Source: Marinicauda salina (lineage in GTDB: Bacteria; Pseudomonadota; Alphaproteobacteria; Caulobacterales; Maricaulaceae). From it: a stretch of 64,000 bases of DNA. Position 1 is the stretch's first letter. Each line of letters opens with the position of its first letter. The stretch is taken from positions 372,001 through 436,000 of the forward strand of contig NZ_QEXV01000001.1 of the NCBI RefSeq assembly GCF_003122085.1. Reading direction: 5' to 3'. The position numbers and the translations under genes were made by a program. A model generated the notes under the pieces. It searched no databases and was not told the DNA's origin. It saw only the letters and a program-made list of their open reading frames with translations. Shown piece after piece: positions 1-8,270 of the stretch.

Positions 1-316
1 GCAGATAGGTCTTCTCGATGTTCCAGCGGACGACGTGCGGCGGGTTGAGCAGCGGGCGGGCCGCCGCGAACCGGTCGAGCGCGTCGAGATAGGCGTCGCG
101 CTTGCGCGTGTAGTCCCAGGTCGGGCCGATGACGAGGCCGTCCCAGGCCGCCGGATCGACGCCCTCGTCCCAGACCACGGGATGCAGCGCGAACCCCGCC
201 GCCCGGCAGGGCGGCTCGATCGCGCCGAATTCGAGCTCGAATTCATGGACGTCCTCGCGCGCGCCCTCCCGACCGGGAAGGATGTCGGAGGAGACGAGAA
301 AGGCGATGTCGCGCAT
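1..316 (-). CDS. ATP-grasp family protein, N-terminal part (runs off the window)
   Basis: Only the first 105 codons are present; the frame is open to the left edge. The start is the ATG whose complement lies at 314-316, reading MRDIAFLVSSDILPG. The visible part ends in NPPHVVRWNIEKTYL, which resembles the linker just before the ATP-grasp fold in RimK/glutathione-synthetase-like ligases, where a W-N-x-x-K-x-Y-L element starts the ATP-binding domain. The nucleotide-binding residues lie outside the window, so substrate and reaction cannot be stated. It is divergent from the kinase gene at 454, leaving about 137 bp for both promoters. Family assignment is from recall of the motif. Confidence 0.6.
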   Translation of the reverse strand, partial: MRDIAFLVSSDILPGREGAREDVHEFELEFGAIEPPCRAAGFALHPVVWDEGVDPAAWDGLVIGPTWDYTRKRDAYLDALDRFAAARPLLNPPHVVRWNIEKTYL

Positions 317-453
317 GGCCGACGCTCCGTTGAACCGCGCCGGCCTTAGCCGGTTTCGCCGCGGCTCGCCAGCCGGCCGCCTTGAGGTTCGCCGACGGGC
401 GCGTTAAGCCCTGCGCGACTTTTCCCGAGAAGCAGACCGCAGGCCCCAACTCC

Positions 454-1461
454 ATGACCGAGACCCGCTACGACGTCCTGGGCGTCGGCAACGCCATCGT
501 CGACGTGATCGCCTCCTCCAACGACGCCTTCCTGATCGAGCACGGCATCGAGAAGGGCGGCATGACCCTGATCGACGAGGACCGCGCCAAGGCGCTCTAC
601 GAGGTCATGGGCGCGGGCGAGGAGATCTCGGGCGGTTCGGCGGCCAATACGCTCGCCGGCGTGGCGAGCCTCGGCGGCCGCGGCGCCTATGTCGGCAAGG
701 TCGCCGCCGATCAGCTCGGCGAGATCTTCGCCCACGACCTGCGCGCCGCCGGCGTCGACTACGACACCGCGCCGCTTAAGGGCGGTCCGGCGACGGCGCG
801 CTGCCTGATCAACGTCACGCCCGACGCACAGCGCTCCATGTGCACCTTCCTGGGCGCCTCGACCATGTTCTCCGAGAACGATGTCGACGCAGAGCGCATC
901 CGCGCGGCGACGATCACCTATCTCGAGGGCTATCTGTTCGACCGCGAGGAGGCCAAGGCCGCCTTCGTGCGCGCCGCCGAGATCGCCCAGGCCGCCGGCC
1001 GCAAGGTCTCGCTGACCCTGTCGGACAGCTTCTGCGTCGACCGCCACCGCGACAGCTTCCGCCACCTGGTGAAGAACCATGTCGACGTTCTGTTCGCCAA
1101 CGAGGACGAGCTGAAGTCGCTCTACGAGACCGACGATTTCGACGCCGCCCTGGCGCAGGTCCGCGCCGAGACCCGCGTCGCCGCGGTGACGCGCTCGGAA
1201 AAGGGCGCGGTGATCGTCTCCGGCGAGGAAACCGCGACCGTCGCCGCCGAGCCGGTCGACAAGGTGCGCGACACCACCGGCGCCGGCGACCTTTTCGCCG
1301 CGGGCTTCCTGCTCGGCTACGCCCGCGGGGCGGGCCTGGCCGAGTGCGGCCGGCTGGGCGCCATCGCGGCGGCCGAGGTGATCTCCCATGTCGGCGCGCG
1401 GCCGCAGACGCCGCTCAAGTCGCTGATCGCCGAGCAGGGCGCGGCGGTCCCGGCTGCCTGA
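454..1461 (+). CDS. PfkB-family carbohydrate/adenosine kinase
   Basis: The 335-residue product has the two PfkB signatures: a GGSAANT glycine-rich segment near residues 60-66 and the C-terminal DTTGAGD at 273-279, where the last Asp is the expected catalytic base and the GAG forms the anion hole. This family phosphorylates adenosine, ribose or related nucleosides with ATP in the cytoplasm; alphaproteobacterial members next to the origin are usually annotated adenosine kinase. An earlier in-frame ATG at 382 adds 24 residues that do not resemble the family, so the start is placed at MTETRYDVLG. The gene stands alone, divergent from the ATP-grasp gene. The exact substrate is inferred. Confidence 0.85.
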   Translation: MTETRYDVLGVGNAIVDVIASSNDAFLIEHGIEKGGMTLIDEDRAKALYEVMGAGEEISGGSAANTLAGVASLGGRGAYVGKVAADQLGEIFAHDLRAAGVDYDTAPLKGGPATARCLINVTPDAQRSMCTFLGASTMFSENDVDAERIRAATITYLEGYLFDREEAKAAFVRAAEIAQAAGRKVSLTLSDSFCVDRHRDSFRHLVKNHVDVLFANEDELKSLYETDDFDAALAQVRAETRVAAVTRSEKGAVIVSGEETATVAAEPVDKVRDTTGAGDLFAAGFLLGYARGAGLAECGRLGAIAAAEVISHVGARPQTPLKSLIAEQGAAVPAA

Positions 1462-1633
1462 CGCCCGGGGACAAACCGGGGGACAAGTGTGGGAAACCGG
1501 CGCTTGCGTTGACGTTTCAAGGCGTTAACGCAGCGTCGCCATGCATTTAACGCCATATTCAATACATCAAGGCGAAAGTGTCGCTCCACCGGGCGTGTGA
1601 TCCGCGCGTCCGAACCGAGCAACCGGGGTCTCG

Positions 1634-3736
1634 ATGGCGCCGATCCGACACGCCGTCTCGCGCATGATGCGTTCGCTGGTGATGAAGTTCACCCTGCTCT
1701 GCGGGGTGATCCTCGTCCTGGCGACGACGGTGCTCATGCTCATCGAGTTCCAGAACAAGCGCCAGGACAATCTCCGCTCCAGCGTCGTCCACGCCGAGCT
1801 GATCACCGAGCTGTTCGCGAGCAACGCGGCTCCGGCCATGGCCGACGCCGAAGACGGCGCGCGGCTCTCCGACCAGCTGCGGCGCTTCGGCGGGCGCCCG
1901 GACGTCGCCTCGGTCTACGCCGCCGATCCGCTGCGCGAAGTGCTGGGCGCGGCCGGCGCCGCGCCGTTCGGGACGGGAGACCGGGCGGCCGACCACCTGA
2001 TCCAGTCGGCGATCGGCGCTGTCGACACGCGCATCGAGGTGATCGACGACCAGATCCGGATCGCCGAGCCGGCCTTCCATGACGGGCGGCTGGTGGGCGC
2101 GGTCGTGGTTTCGGTGCCGGTCGCCGCAGTGGCCCAGCCCGCCGGCGTGCTGTTGCGTCGCCAGATCACCATCGCCGTGGCCGCCCTGCTCATCTTCCTG
2201 CCGCTCGTCGCGCTGGCCGTCGGCAAGGCGCTGGGACCGATCCAGCAGCTGACCGAAGCCGCGCGGCTGGCGTCCTCGCGCAAACTGGACCTGCGCATCG
2301 ACGTCCACACCGGCGACGAGCTGGAGGTCCTGGCCAACGCGTTCAACCGGATGTTCGCCCGCCTCGACGCCTCGGTGAAGCGCATCCATCGGCTGGCCTA
2401 TGTCGACATGGTCACCGAGCTGCCCAATCGCGAGCGCTTCCGCAAGGAGGTCGAGCGCGTCGTGCGCGACGCCGCCGACGAGGAGCGCGCCGGCGCGGTC
2501 GTCTTCCTCGATCTCGACCGCTTCAAGCGCGTCAACGATTCGCTGGGCATGGGCGAGGGCGACCGCCTGCTCGAAGCCGTCGCGCGCCGCCTGCGCGAGG
2601 TCGCGCGCGGCTGGGACCTGGCCGCCGCCGAGCAGGGCGGCGAGCCTTCGATGGTCGCGCGGCTGGGCGGCGACGAGTTCACGATCCTGCTGCCGCGCCT
2701 CGCCTCGACCGACGACGCCGAGCAGCTGGCCCAGCGCGTCGTCGACGCCGTGCGCCGACCCTTCGAAGTGTCCGGCCACCAGGTTTTCCTCGGCGTGTCG
2801 GCGGGCATCGCGGTCTTCCCGCGCGACGGCTCCGACCCGGAGACGCTGCTGCGTCACGCCGACCTCGCCATGGCCGCGGCCAAGCGCGAAGGCGGCAACA
2901 CCTTCGCCTTCTTCGAGTCCTCGATGAACCAGAGCGCGTTCGAGCGCCTGGTGCTGGAGAACGAGCTGCGCGAGGCGGTGCGCGACGACCAGCTGGTCGT
3001 GTTCTACCAGCCCAAGGTGCGCATGGACGACGGCGCGGCCGCCGGCGCCGAGGCGCTGGTGCGCTGGCGCCATCCCACGGCGGGCCTGCTCTCGCCCGGC
3101 GCCTTCATCCAGGCCGCCGAGGAATGCGGCCTGATCGGCGAGATCGGCGACTGGGTGCTGCGCCGCGCGTGCAAGGAGATCGCGGGCCTGCGCGCCCAGG
3201 GTCTCGACGTGCCCGTCGCGGTCAACGTCTCGGCGATGCAGTTCGAGAGCGACGGCTTCGCCGACACCGTGCTGTCGGCGCTGCGCGACGCCGACCTGCC
3301 GCCGGAATTCCTCGAGCTGGAGCTCACCGAGTCCACCGCGATGCGCGATCCCGAGCGCGTGATCGCCCAGATCGAGCCCCTGCGCGAGATCGGCGTGACC
3401 TTCGCCATCGACGATTTCGGCACCGGCCACTCGAGCCTGTCCTATCTCACGCGCATGCCGTTCGACGTGTTCAAGATCGACCAGACCTTCGTGCGCGACA
3501 TGAGCCGCGACGACCATGCGCGCATCGTCGTCGAGACCATTCTCGCCATGGCGCGCTCGCTGAAGCTCAAGACCGTCGCCGAGGGCGTCGAGACCACCGA
3601 CCAGCTGGCGATGCTGCGAGAGCTCGGCGCAACCCTGGCGCAGGGTTATCTGTTCGGGCGGCCCATGGCGCTGGACGACCTGGCCCGCTTCGTCGACCCC
3701 GCGCGGGGCGGCGACGAGGCCCGCCGCGTCGGCTGA
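1634..3736 (+). CDS. Membrane GGDEF-EAL protein (cyclic-di-GMP turnover)
   Basis: This 700-residue inner-membrane protein has a transmembrane segment near residues 18-38, a roughly 130-residue periplasmic sensor region, a second transmembrane segment near 175-197 and a HAMP-like linker. The GGDEF domain follows with an intact motif at 345-349. The EAL domain has the EAL triad at 473-475 plus NVSAMQF, ELTEST, DDFGTGHSS, KIDQTF and AEGVET, so all usual metal and catalytic residues of a c-di-GMP phosphodiesterase seem present. No RxxD inhibitory site is seen just before GGDEF. Either synthesis or hydrolysis is possible; the complete EAL set favours hydrolysis, with GGDEF perhaps regulatory. It is monocistronic, with a terminator-like hairpin about 195 bp downstream. 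Confidence 0.93.
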   Translation: MAPIRHAVSRMMRSLVMKFTLLCGVILVLATTVLMLIEFQNKRQDNLRSSVVHAELITELFASNAAPAMADAEDGARLSDQLRRFGGRPDVASVYAADPLREVLGAAGAAPFGTGDRAADHLIQSAIGAVDTRIEVIDDQIRIAEPAFHDGRLVGAVVVSVPVAAVAQPAGVLLRRQITIAVAALLIFLPLVALAVGKALGPIQQLTEAARLASSRKLDLRIDVHTGDELEVLANAFNRMFARLDASVKRIHRLAYVDMVTELPNRERFRKEVERVVRDAADEERAGAVVFLDLDRFKRVNDSLGMGEGDRLLEAVARRLREVARGWDLAAAEQGGEPSMVARLGGDEFTILLPRLASTDDAEQLAQRVVDAVRRPFEVSGHQVFLGVSAGIAVFPRDGSDPETLLRHADLAMAAAKREGGNTFAFFESSMNQSAFERLVLENELREAVRDDQLVVFYQPKVRMDDGAAAGAEALVRWRHPTAGLLSPGAFIQAAEECGLIGEIGDWVLRRACKEIAGLRAQGLDVPVAVNVSAMQFESDGFADTVLSALRDADLPPEFLELELTESTAMRDPERVIAQIEPLREIGVTFAIDDFGTGHSSLSYLTRMPFDVFKIDQTFVRDMSRDDHARIVVETILAMARSLKLKTVAEGVETTDQLAMLRELGATLAQGYLFGRPMALDDLARFVDPARGGDEARRVG

Positions 3737-3788
3737 CGCGCCTGAGCTGTGCCCTGTCGGCAACGACCAAGCTCTTTTACGAAATTCA

Positions 3789-3970
3789 TTGTACGACCGG
3801 CAGGCGTTGTGGCATAAATGCACCTGCAGGCCGCCCGCACGTCATGGATCAGCGCCGTCCCCCCGCAGCGCTGTCCTCACGCGGCCCGCGCCGGTTGATC
3901 CCCTCCCGGCGCGCGCGAGGCGCGGCTTGGCGCCCGGCGGACCCCCTCGCCGCCGGGCGCTTTTTCTTCT
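3789..3970 (+). ncRNA. Possible small RNA ending in an intrinsic terminator (candidate)
   Basis: Between the GGDEF-EAL gene and the next gene lies a 280 bp gap. It holds a weak promoter-like pair (TTGTAC at 3789 and CATAAA at 3813, 18 bp apart) and a strong terminator at 3930-3965. The interval can form a stem between GGATCA (3845) and TGATCC (3896). A transcript of about 140 nt is possible. It could equally be the 3' end of the upstream mRNA. No known RNA family was recognised. Confidence 0.25.
3930..3970 (+). terminator. Intrinsic terminator
   Basis: A perfect 10 bp stem (GCGCCCGGCG at 3930-3939 with its complement at 3951-3960) and an 11 nt loop are followed at once by TTTTTCTTCT. This is a textbook rho-independent terminator on the + strand, ending transcription from the GGDEF-EAL gene or from a small RNA in the gap. 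Confidence 0.85.
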
Positions 3971-4016
3971 GAGGCCGAGGCTGTAGCCCGCGGCCCATCC
4001 GCGCTAGACACCCGCC

Positions 4017-4634
4017 ATGACCGATTCCGAAGACGAGCCGTCCGGTTCGGACGACGTGATCGCGCGGCTGCTCGACGAGATCCCGCTGCTCTACAAGGCG
4101 CGCGCCTTCGCCGAGAGCGTGAAGGATCCCGCCTTCTTCTCCCGTCTCGGCGAACCGCTGGACCGCCGCGAGACGGCGCTGGCGCGCGCCTATCTCGACG
4201 GGCTGGGATTTCCGGAGGCCGAGCCCGCGCCGCTGGGCGACTGGTCGGACGCGATCGCGGCGGCCGAGACGCTCGATCGCGATCCGCAGGCCTGGGAAGC
4301 CGAGGAGATGCTGCGCGCGGGACTGGTCGAAGCCGCCCTCGAGCGGCTCGACGAGACCGCGCTGCAGGCGGCGTTCTCGCTGGTGGCGTCGAAAATCGGC
4401 GACGCCGCGCGCGAGGCGGCCGAGGCCTCGGCCTCGATGGACGACGTCTACGAAGAGGCGGTCATCAACGCCGCCGCCGGCGGCCTGGTGCGGGCCGCCC
4501 ACGGCGCGGTGCTCGTCCTGCTCGCCGAGGCCGAGGACGAGGAGCCGCCCCATCCCTTCCTCGCGCGCTGGCGGCTGTTCGTGCGCGGGCGCTGGCCGAT
4601 CGGCGTTGCCGGGGCCACATTCAACATTCTCTGA
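4017..4634 (+). CDS. Conserved hypothetical protein upstream of xth
   Basis: This is a 205-residue, acidic, Ala/Glu-rich protein with no signal peptide or clear transmembrane segment, predicted mostly helical. The N-terminus is Ser/Asp/Glu rich, and the C-terminus carries FLARWRLFVRGRWPIGV followed by a short hydrophobic tail. I do not recognise a catalytic motif. It ends 15 bp before xth on the same strand, so the two are probably cotranscribed. The Caulobacter-like neighbourhood suggests a lineage-conserved protein of unknown role. Confidence 0.75.
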   Translation: MTDSEDEPSGSDDVIARLLDEIPLLYKARAFAESVKDPAFFSRLGEPLDRRETALARAYLDGLGFPEAEPAPLGDWSDAIAAAETLDRDPQAWEAEEMLRAGLVEAALERLDETALQAAFSLVASKIGDAAREAAEASASMDDVYEEAVINAAAGGLVRAAHGAVLVLLAEAEDEEPPHPFLARWRLFVRGRWPIGVAGATFNIL

Positions 4635-4649
4635 GACGACGGAGCCGGC

Positions 4650-5462
4650 ATGAGCGGACTGACCCTCGCCACCTGGAACATCAATTCGGTGCGCCTGCGC
4701 GCCCCGCAGATCGCGAAATGGGCCGAGGCCGCGGACCCGGACGTGATCTGCCTGCAGGAGATCAAGTGCCAGGAAGACCAGTTCCCCTACAAGGCGTTCG
4801 AGGCGATGGGCTATCCCCACGCCCACGTCACCGGCCAGAAGGGCATGCACGGCGTGGCGACGGTCTCGCGGCTGCCGATCGAGCCGCTCGACGACCAGGG
4901 CCTGTGCGCGAAATCCGAGGCGCGCCACCAGCGCCTGAAGATCGACGGGGTCGAGATCCAGAACTACTACATCCCCGCCGGCGGCGACGAGCCCGACCCG
5001 GAGGCCAATCCGCGGTTCGCCCACAAGCTCGACTTCCTCGACCGGCTCGCGGCCTATTTCGGCGAGCGGGCGAAGGACGACGCCGACATCGTCGCCGTGG
5101 GCGATTTCAACATCGCCCCGTACGAGAACGACGTCTGGTCGCACAAGCAGCTGCTCAAGGTGGTCTCGCACACGCCCGTCGAGACCGAGGGGCTGGAGCG
5201 CGTCCGTTCGGCCGGCGACTTCATCGACGTCGCCCGGGCGCTCATCCCCGAGCCGGAGAAGGTCTTCACCTGGTGGAGCTACCGCAATCGCGACTGGCGC
5301 AAATCCAATCGCGGCCGCCGGCTCGACCATATCTGGACGACGCCGTCGCTGCGCGAGGCCGCGCTGGCGGGCGGACGCGACGCGTTCCGGGTGTGGGACG
5401 AGACGCGCGACTGGGAGAAGCCGTCCGACCACGCCCCGGTGACGCTGACGCTGGCCGGCTGA
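4650..5462 (+). CDS. xth: Exodeoxyribonuclease III
   Basis: The 270-residue product is full length for the ExoIII/AP-endonuclease family and has its motifs in order: TWNINSVR at the N-terminus, LQEIKCQ with the metal-binding Glu, the GDFNIAP segment, NRGRRLDHIW and the C-terminal KPSDHAPV with the catalytic Asp-His. The enzyme cleaves the phosphodiester backbone 5' of abasic sites and acts as a 3' exonuclease in base-excision repair. The ATG at 4650 follows the upstream gene by 15 bp. It converges on the CenR-like gene, whose stop begins only 9 bp away. Confidence 0.96.
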   Translation: MSGLTLATWNINSVRLRAPQIAKWAEAADPDVICLQEIKCQEDQFPYKAFEAMGYPHAHVTGQKGMHGVATVSRLPIEPLDDQGLCAKSEARHQRLKIDGVEIQNYYIPAGGDEPDPEANPRFAHKLDFLDRLAAYFGERAKDDADIVAVGDFNIAPYENDVWSHKQLLKVVSHTPVETEGLERVRSAGDFIDVARALIPEPEKVFTWWSYRNRDWRKSNRGRRLDHIWTTPSLREAALAGGRDAFRVWDETRDWEKPSDHAPVTLTLAG

Positions 5463-5471
5463 ACGGCCGGG

Positions 5472-6158
5472 TCAGGCCTGCAGGCGGTAGCCGCCGCTCT
5501 CGGTGATCAGGATGCGCGCGCGCTGGGGATCGGGCTCGATCTTCTGGCGCAGCCGGTAGACATGCGTCTCCAGCGTGTGGGTGTTGGCCTCGCGGTGATA
5601 GCCCCACACCTTGTCGAGCAGCTCCTCGCGCGAGATCGACTCCCCGCCGGCGCGATAGAGATATTTCAGGATGTTGGTTTCCTTCTCCGTCAGGCGGACC
5701 TTCTTGCCCTCGGAGTCGATCAGCAGCTTCATCGCCGGCCTGAACTGGTAGGGCCCGACCTGGAGGACGGCGTCCTCGGACTGCTCGTGGCGGCGCAGCT
5801 GGTTGTTCACCCGCTCGAGCAGCACGACGAAGGAGATCGGCTTGGCCAGGAAATCGTTCGCGCCCGAGCGCAGACCCAGCACGTGGTCGGCGTCGCCCGA
5901 CTGCGCGGTGAGCAGGATGATGGGCGTGGTGACGTCGGCCTTGCGCAAGAGCCGGCAGGCCTCGCGCCCGTCCATGTCGGGCAGGCCGACATCGAGGATG
6001 ATGACGTCGGCGCGCTGGTCCTGGGCGACGGCCATGCCCTCGCGCGCCGTCGCCGCCGAAAGCACGTCGAACTCGTCGTCATAGGAGAACTGTTCGGCGA
6101 GCGCTTCGCGGAGTTCGTCGTCGTCATCGACGATGAGCACGGTTTTCTTTGTCGCCAT
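5472..6158 (-). CDS. cenR: OmpR-type response regulator, CenR-like
   Basis: The 228-residue protein has an N-terminal receiver domain with acidic pocket DDDD at 11-14, phospho-acceptor Asp56 in IILDVGLPD and Lys106, and a C-terminal winged helix with LTEKETNILKYL and the recognition-helix region NTHTLETHVYRLRQK. It is a DNA-binding two-component regulator. Position near the origin next to holA/parB genes, and the sequence type, match CenR, an envelope-stress regulator in Caulobacter and Rhodobacter; this identification is inferred from memory of gene order. The longer frame to 6257 adds 33 residues not typical of a receiver domain, so MATKKTVLIV was chosen. The cognate kinase is not in the window. 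Confidence 0.8.
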   Translation of the reverse strand: MATKKTVLIVDDDDELREALAEQFSYDDEFDVLSAATAREGMAVAQDQRADVIILDVGLPDMDGREACRLLRKADVTTPIILLTAQSGDADHVLGLRSGANDFLAKPISFVVLLERVNNQLRRHEQSEDAVLQVGPYQFRPAMKLLIDSEGKKVRLTEKETNILKYLYRAGGESISREELLDKVWGYHREANTHTLETHVYRLRQKIEPDPQRARILITESGGYRLQA

Positions 6159-6461
6159 GATTCGGGTCCTGACTCGTCCGGAAAGGCGGGTGGGAAAATT
6201 TTGCCGACCGGCGATTCCTGCCGGGAAAGCCTTGCCCGCCTTGGCCCGTGAAGGCAAGGCGCAGCACGCTCACGGGCATACGACGTCGCGGCCCGGACTT
6301 TGCTTAAAATCTTCGTGAGGCTGCGGTTATCCGCAGTCGCCATCCCGTGGTGGGGAAGGCGACGGGGCGCCTCCGCCTGCGCGGCGCGCCGCGCTCGGAA
6401 GCGTCCCGCGCCGACCCGCCCGGCGAGACGCGCGCGCCCGGTCGACCTAGTATCGTTTTCC
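6159..6461. promoter_or_regulatory. Divergent intergenic region between cenR and the L,D-transpeptidase gene
   Basis: These 303 bp hold the promoters of two divergent genes. There is a somewhat AT-rich patch near 6190-6320 with no recognisable operator or terminator. No good open reading frame was seen. Confidence 0.4.
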
Positions 6462-6965
6462 ATGATTCTGACCGCACATGCCGACGGAGGCTGCCGCTTC
6501 GGCGACCGGACCTTTCGCTGCGCGCTCGGCGCGGGCGGAGTCGTCGCCGCCGACGCCAAGCGCGAGGGTGACGGGGCCAGCCCGGCCGGGCGCTGGGCGA
6601 TGCGCCGCGGCGTCTGGCGCGCCGACCGGCTCGACCGTCCGGAGACCGCGCTGGTCCTCGACCCGATCGCCGCCGACGACGGCTGGTGCGACGATCCCGG
6701 CGACCCGGGCTATAACCGCCCGGTCCGACGGCCCTATCCCGCGTCGAGCGAAGAGATGATGCGCGACGACGAGCTTTATGACATCGTCGTCGTCCTCGGT
6801 CACAACGACGATCCCCCCGTCGCCGGCGCCGGCTCGGCGATCTTCCTGCACTGCGCCAAGCCGGGCTATCCGCCCACGCGCGGGTGCATCGCGCTGGCCC
6901 GCGCCGATCTGCTGGAGGTCCTGGCCGCGGCCTGGCCGGGCGATCTCGTCGAAATCCGCGCCTAG
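6462..6965 (+). CDS. L,D-transpeptidase (YkuD) family protein
   Basis: A 167-residue protein with the YkuD catalytic signature near its end: His130 in FLHC and Cys142 in TRGCIAL, the nucleophile that forms 3-3 peptidoglycan crosslinks or anchors proteins. It has no signal peptide or membrane segment, as in the short cytosol-like group of this family common in alphaproteobacteria, so the real location and substrate are uncertain. The ATG at 6462 (MILTAHADGG) is preferred to the upstream in-frame start at 6300, which adds an Arg-rich segment unlike the family. Its stop codon overlaps that of the convergent PLP-protein gene in CTAG at 6962-6965. Confidence 0.8.
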   Translation: MILTAHADGGCRFGDRTFRCALGAGGVVAADAKREGDGASPAGRWAMRRGVWRADRLDRPETALVLDPIAADDGWCDDPGDPGYNRPVRRPYPASSEEMMRDDELYDIVVVLGHNDDPPVAGAGSAIFLHCAKPGYPPTRGCIALARADLLEVLAAAWPGDLVEIRA

Positions 6966-7645
6966 CCCGGCCGCTCGCCGAACAGCGCGGAACCGACCCG
7001 CACCGACGTGGCGCCCAGGCGCACGGCGGTCTCGTAATCGCCGCTCATGCCCATCGACAGCTTGTCGAGCCCGCACTCGGCGGCGCGCTTCGCCAGCAGC
7101 GCGAAATGCGGCGCGGCGGGCTCGTCCGCCGGCGGGATGCACATCAGCCCCTCGATCGCCAGGCCGTGCTCGTCGCGCATGCGATCGACGAAATCGACGA
7201 CGTCGCCGGGCGCCACGCCGGCCTTCTGAGGCTCCTCGCCTGTATTGACCTGGACATAGAGCCGTGGCGTCCGGCCCGTCTTCTTCGAGGCCTTCACCAG
7301 CGCCTTGGCCAGCTTGTCGCGATCAAGCGTCTCGATGACGTCGAACAGCGCGACGGCGGCCTCGGCCTTGTTCGTCTGCAGCGGCCCCACCAGGCGCAGC
7401 TCGAGATCGGGGACGCGGTCGCGCCGTTCGCCCCAGCGGGCCTCGGCCTCCTGCACGCGGTTCTCGCCGAACACGCGCTGACCGGCGTCGAGCGCCGCTT
7501 CGACGCGATCGTCGGGCTGCTTCTTGGACACCGCCGTCAGCGTCACCGAGGCGGGGTCGCGCCCGACTGCCTTGGCGGCCGCGGCGATGCGCGCGAGGAT
7601 ATCGGCGCGCGCCTCGGCGACGGGAGTATCGGGAGCGGAGGACAT
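6962..7645 (-). CDS. YggS/PLPBP-type pyridoxal-phosphate-binding protein
   Basis: The 227-residue product matches the single-domain alanine-racemase-like PLP-homeostasis family. The PLP lysine is Lys41 in LTAVSKKQP. FGENRVQE, GPLQTNK, QVNTGEEPQKAG and the C-terminal LSMGMSGDYETAV with VRVGSALFG bind cofactor phosphate. The family has no known catalytic reaction and controls PLP supply. Both ends are unusually tight: its start overlaps the divergent ThiE-like start in a CATG (7643-7646), and its stop overlaps the L,D-transpeptidase stop. Its promoter therefore must lie inside the ThiE-like coding region. Confidence 0.93.
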   Translation of the reverse strand: MSSAPDTPVAEARADILARIAAAAKAVGRDPASVTLTAVSKKQPDDRVEAALDAGQRVFGENRVQEAEARWGERRDRVPDLELRLVGPLQTNKAEAAVALFDVIETLDRDKLAKALVKASKKTGRTPRLYVQVNTGEEPQKAGVAPGDVVDFVDRMRDEHGLAIEGLMCIPPADEPAAPHFALLAKRAAECGLDKLSMGMSGDYETAVRLGATSVRVGSALFGERPG

Positions 7646-8270
7646 GGCGGGGACTGCCTATGACGCCGCGACGGCGCTGGCAAGGGCGGCCCGGCGGCTC
7701 GATGGGCCGCGCGGCCGCCTGCCGGCCCTGTTCGTGTTCACCGATCCCGACCGCCTGTCCGATCCGCTTTCGGTCGCGCGCACTCTCCCGCGCGGCTGCG
7801 GAATCGTGCTGCGCCATTTCGGTCGCCCCGACCAGATTGAACTGGCCGGGCCGCTGGCCGCGGTCGCGGGCGAGCGCAGCCTCATTCTGCTCATCGCCGC
7901 CGATCCCGAGCTGGCGGAGTCCATCGGCGCCGCGGGCGTCCACTGGCCCGAGGCCCGCGCCGGCGAAGCGCGCGGATGGCGCCGGCGGCGGCCGGACTGG
8001 ATCCAGACGGCGAGCGCGCATGACGCCGCGGCGATCCGCCGGGCGCAGCGCGATGTCGATGCGGTGTTCCTGTCGCCCGTGTTCGCGTCGACGAGCCCCA
8101 GCGCGGGCGCGCCGATCGGCCGGTTGCGCGCCGGCGCGCTCGCCCGGCGCGCGCGGCGGCCGGTCTATGCGCTCGGCGGCGTCGACGCGCGCACGATCAA
8201 GCGCCTGCGCGGGCTGGGCTTCGCCGGCGCGGCGGTGGTGTCAGCGATCGGGGATGAAGCGCCCGCCTAG
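7644..8270 (+). CDS. Thiamine-phosphate-synthase-like (ThiE/TenI) protein
   Basis: A 208-residue TIM-barrel protein with ThiE-type elements: GVHWPEA, a TASAHDAAAI segment, FLSPVFASTSPS (the pyrophosphate loop) and YALGGVDARTI near the C-terminus. ThiE joins HMP pyrophosphate and thiazole phosphate. The sequence is divergent, and several Lys/Asp residues of true ThiE are not obvious, so it may be a TenI-like or another phosphate-binding paralogue. The start ATG at 7644 has GGAG about 8 nt upstream and overlaps the yggS-type start. The frame could be extended upstream, but only as the antisense of that gene. Confidence 0.75.
   Translation: MAGTAYDAATALARAARRLDGPRGRLPALFVFTDPDRLSDPLSVARTLPRGCGIVLRHFGRPDQIELAGPLAAVAGERSLILLIAADPELAESIGAAGVHWPEARAGEARGWRRRRPDWIQTASAHDAAAIRRAQRDVDAVFLSPVFASTSPSAGAPIGRLRAGALARRARRPVYALGGVDARTIKRLRGLGFAGAAVVSAIGDEAPA

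Noticed and set aside
1515-1552. CtrA box near the two TTAAC sites before the GGDEF-EAL gene
   Set aside because: The two half-sites are about 18 bp apart, not 7, so they do not fit the consensus.
1559-3823. Long minus-strand ORF antisense to the GGDEF-EAL gene
   Set aside because: High GC leaves long antisense frames; its product is low-complexity Arg/His/Ala and lacks any family motif.
3844-3972. 42-codon Arg-rich ORF ending in the terminator
   Set aside because: No ribosome-binding site, and its end coincides with the terminator stem, so a leader peptide would be odd; the following gene is not an amino-acid operon.
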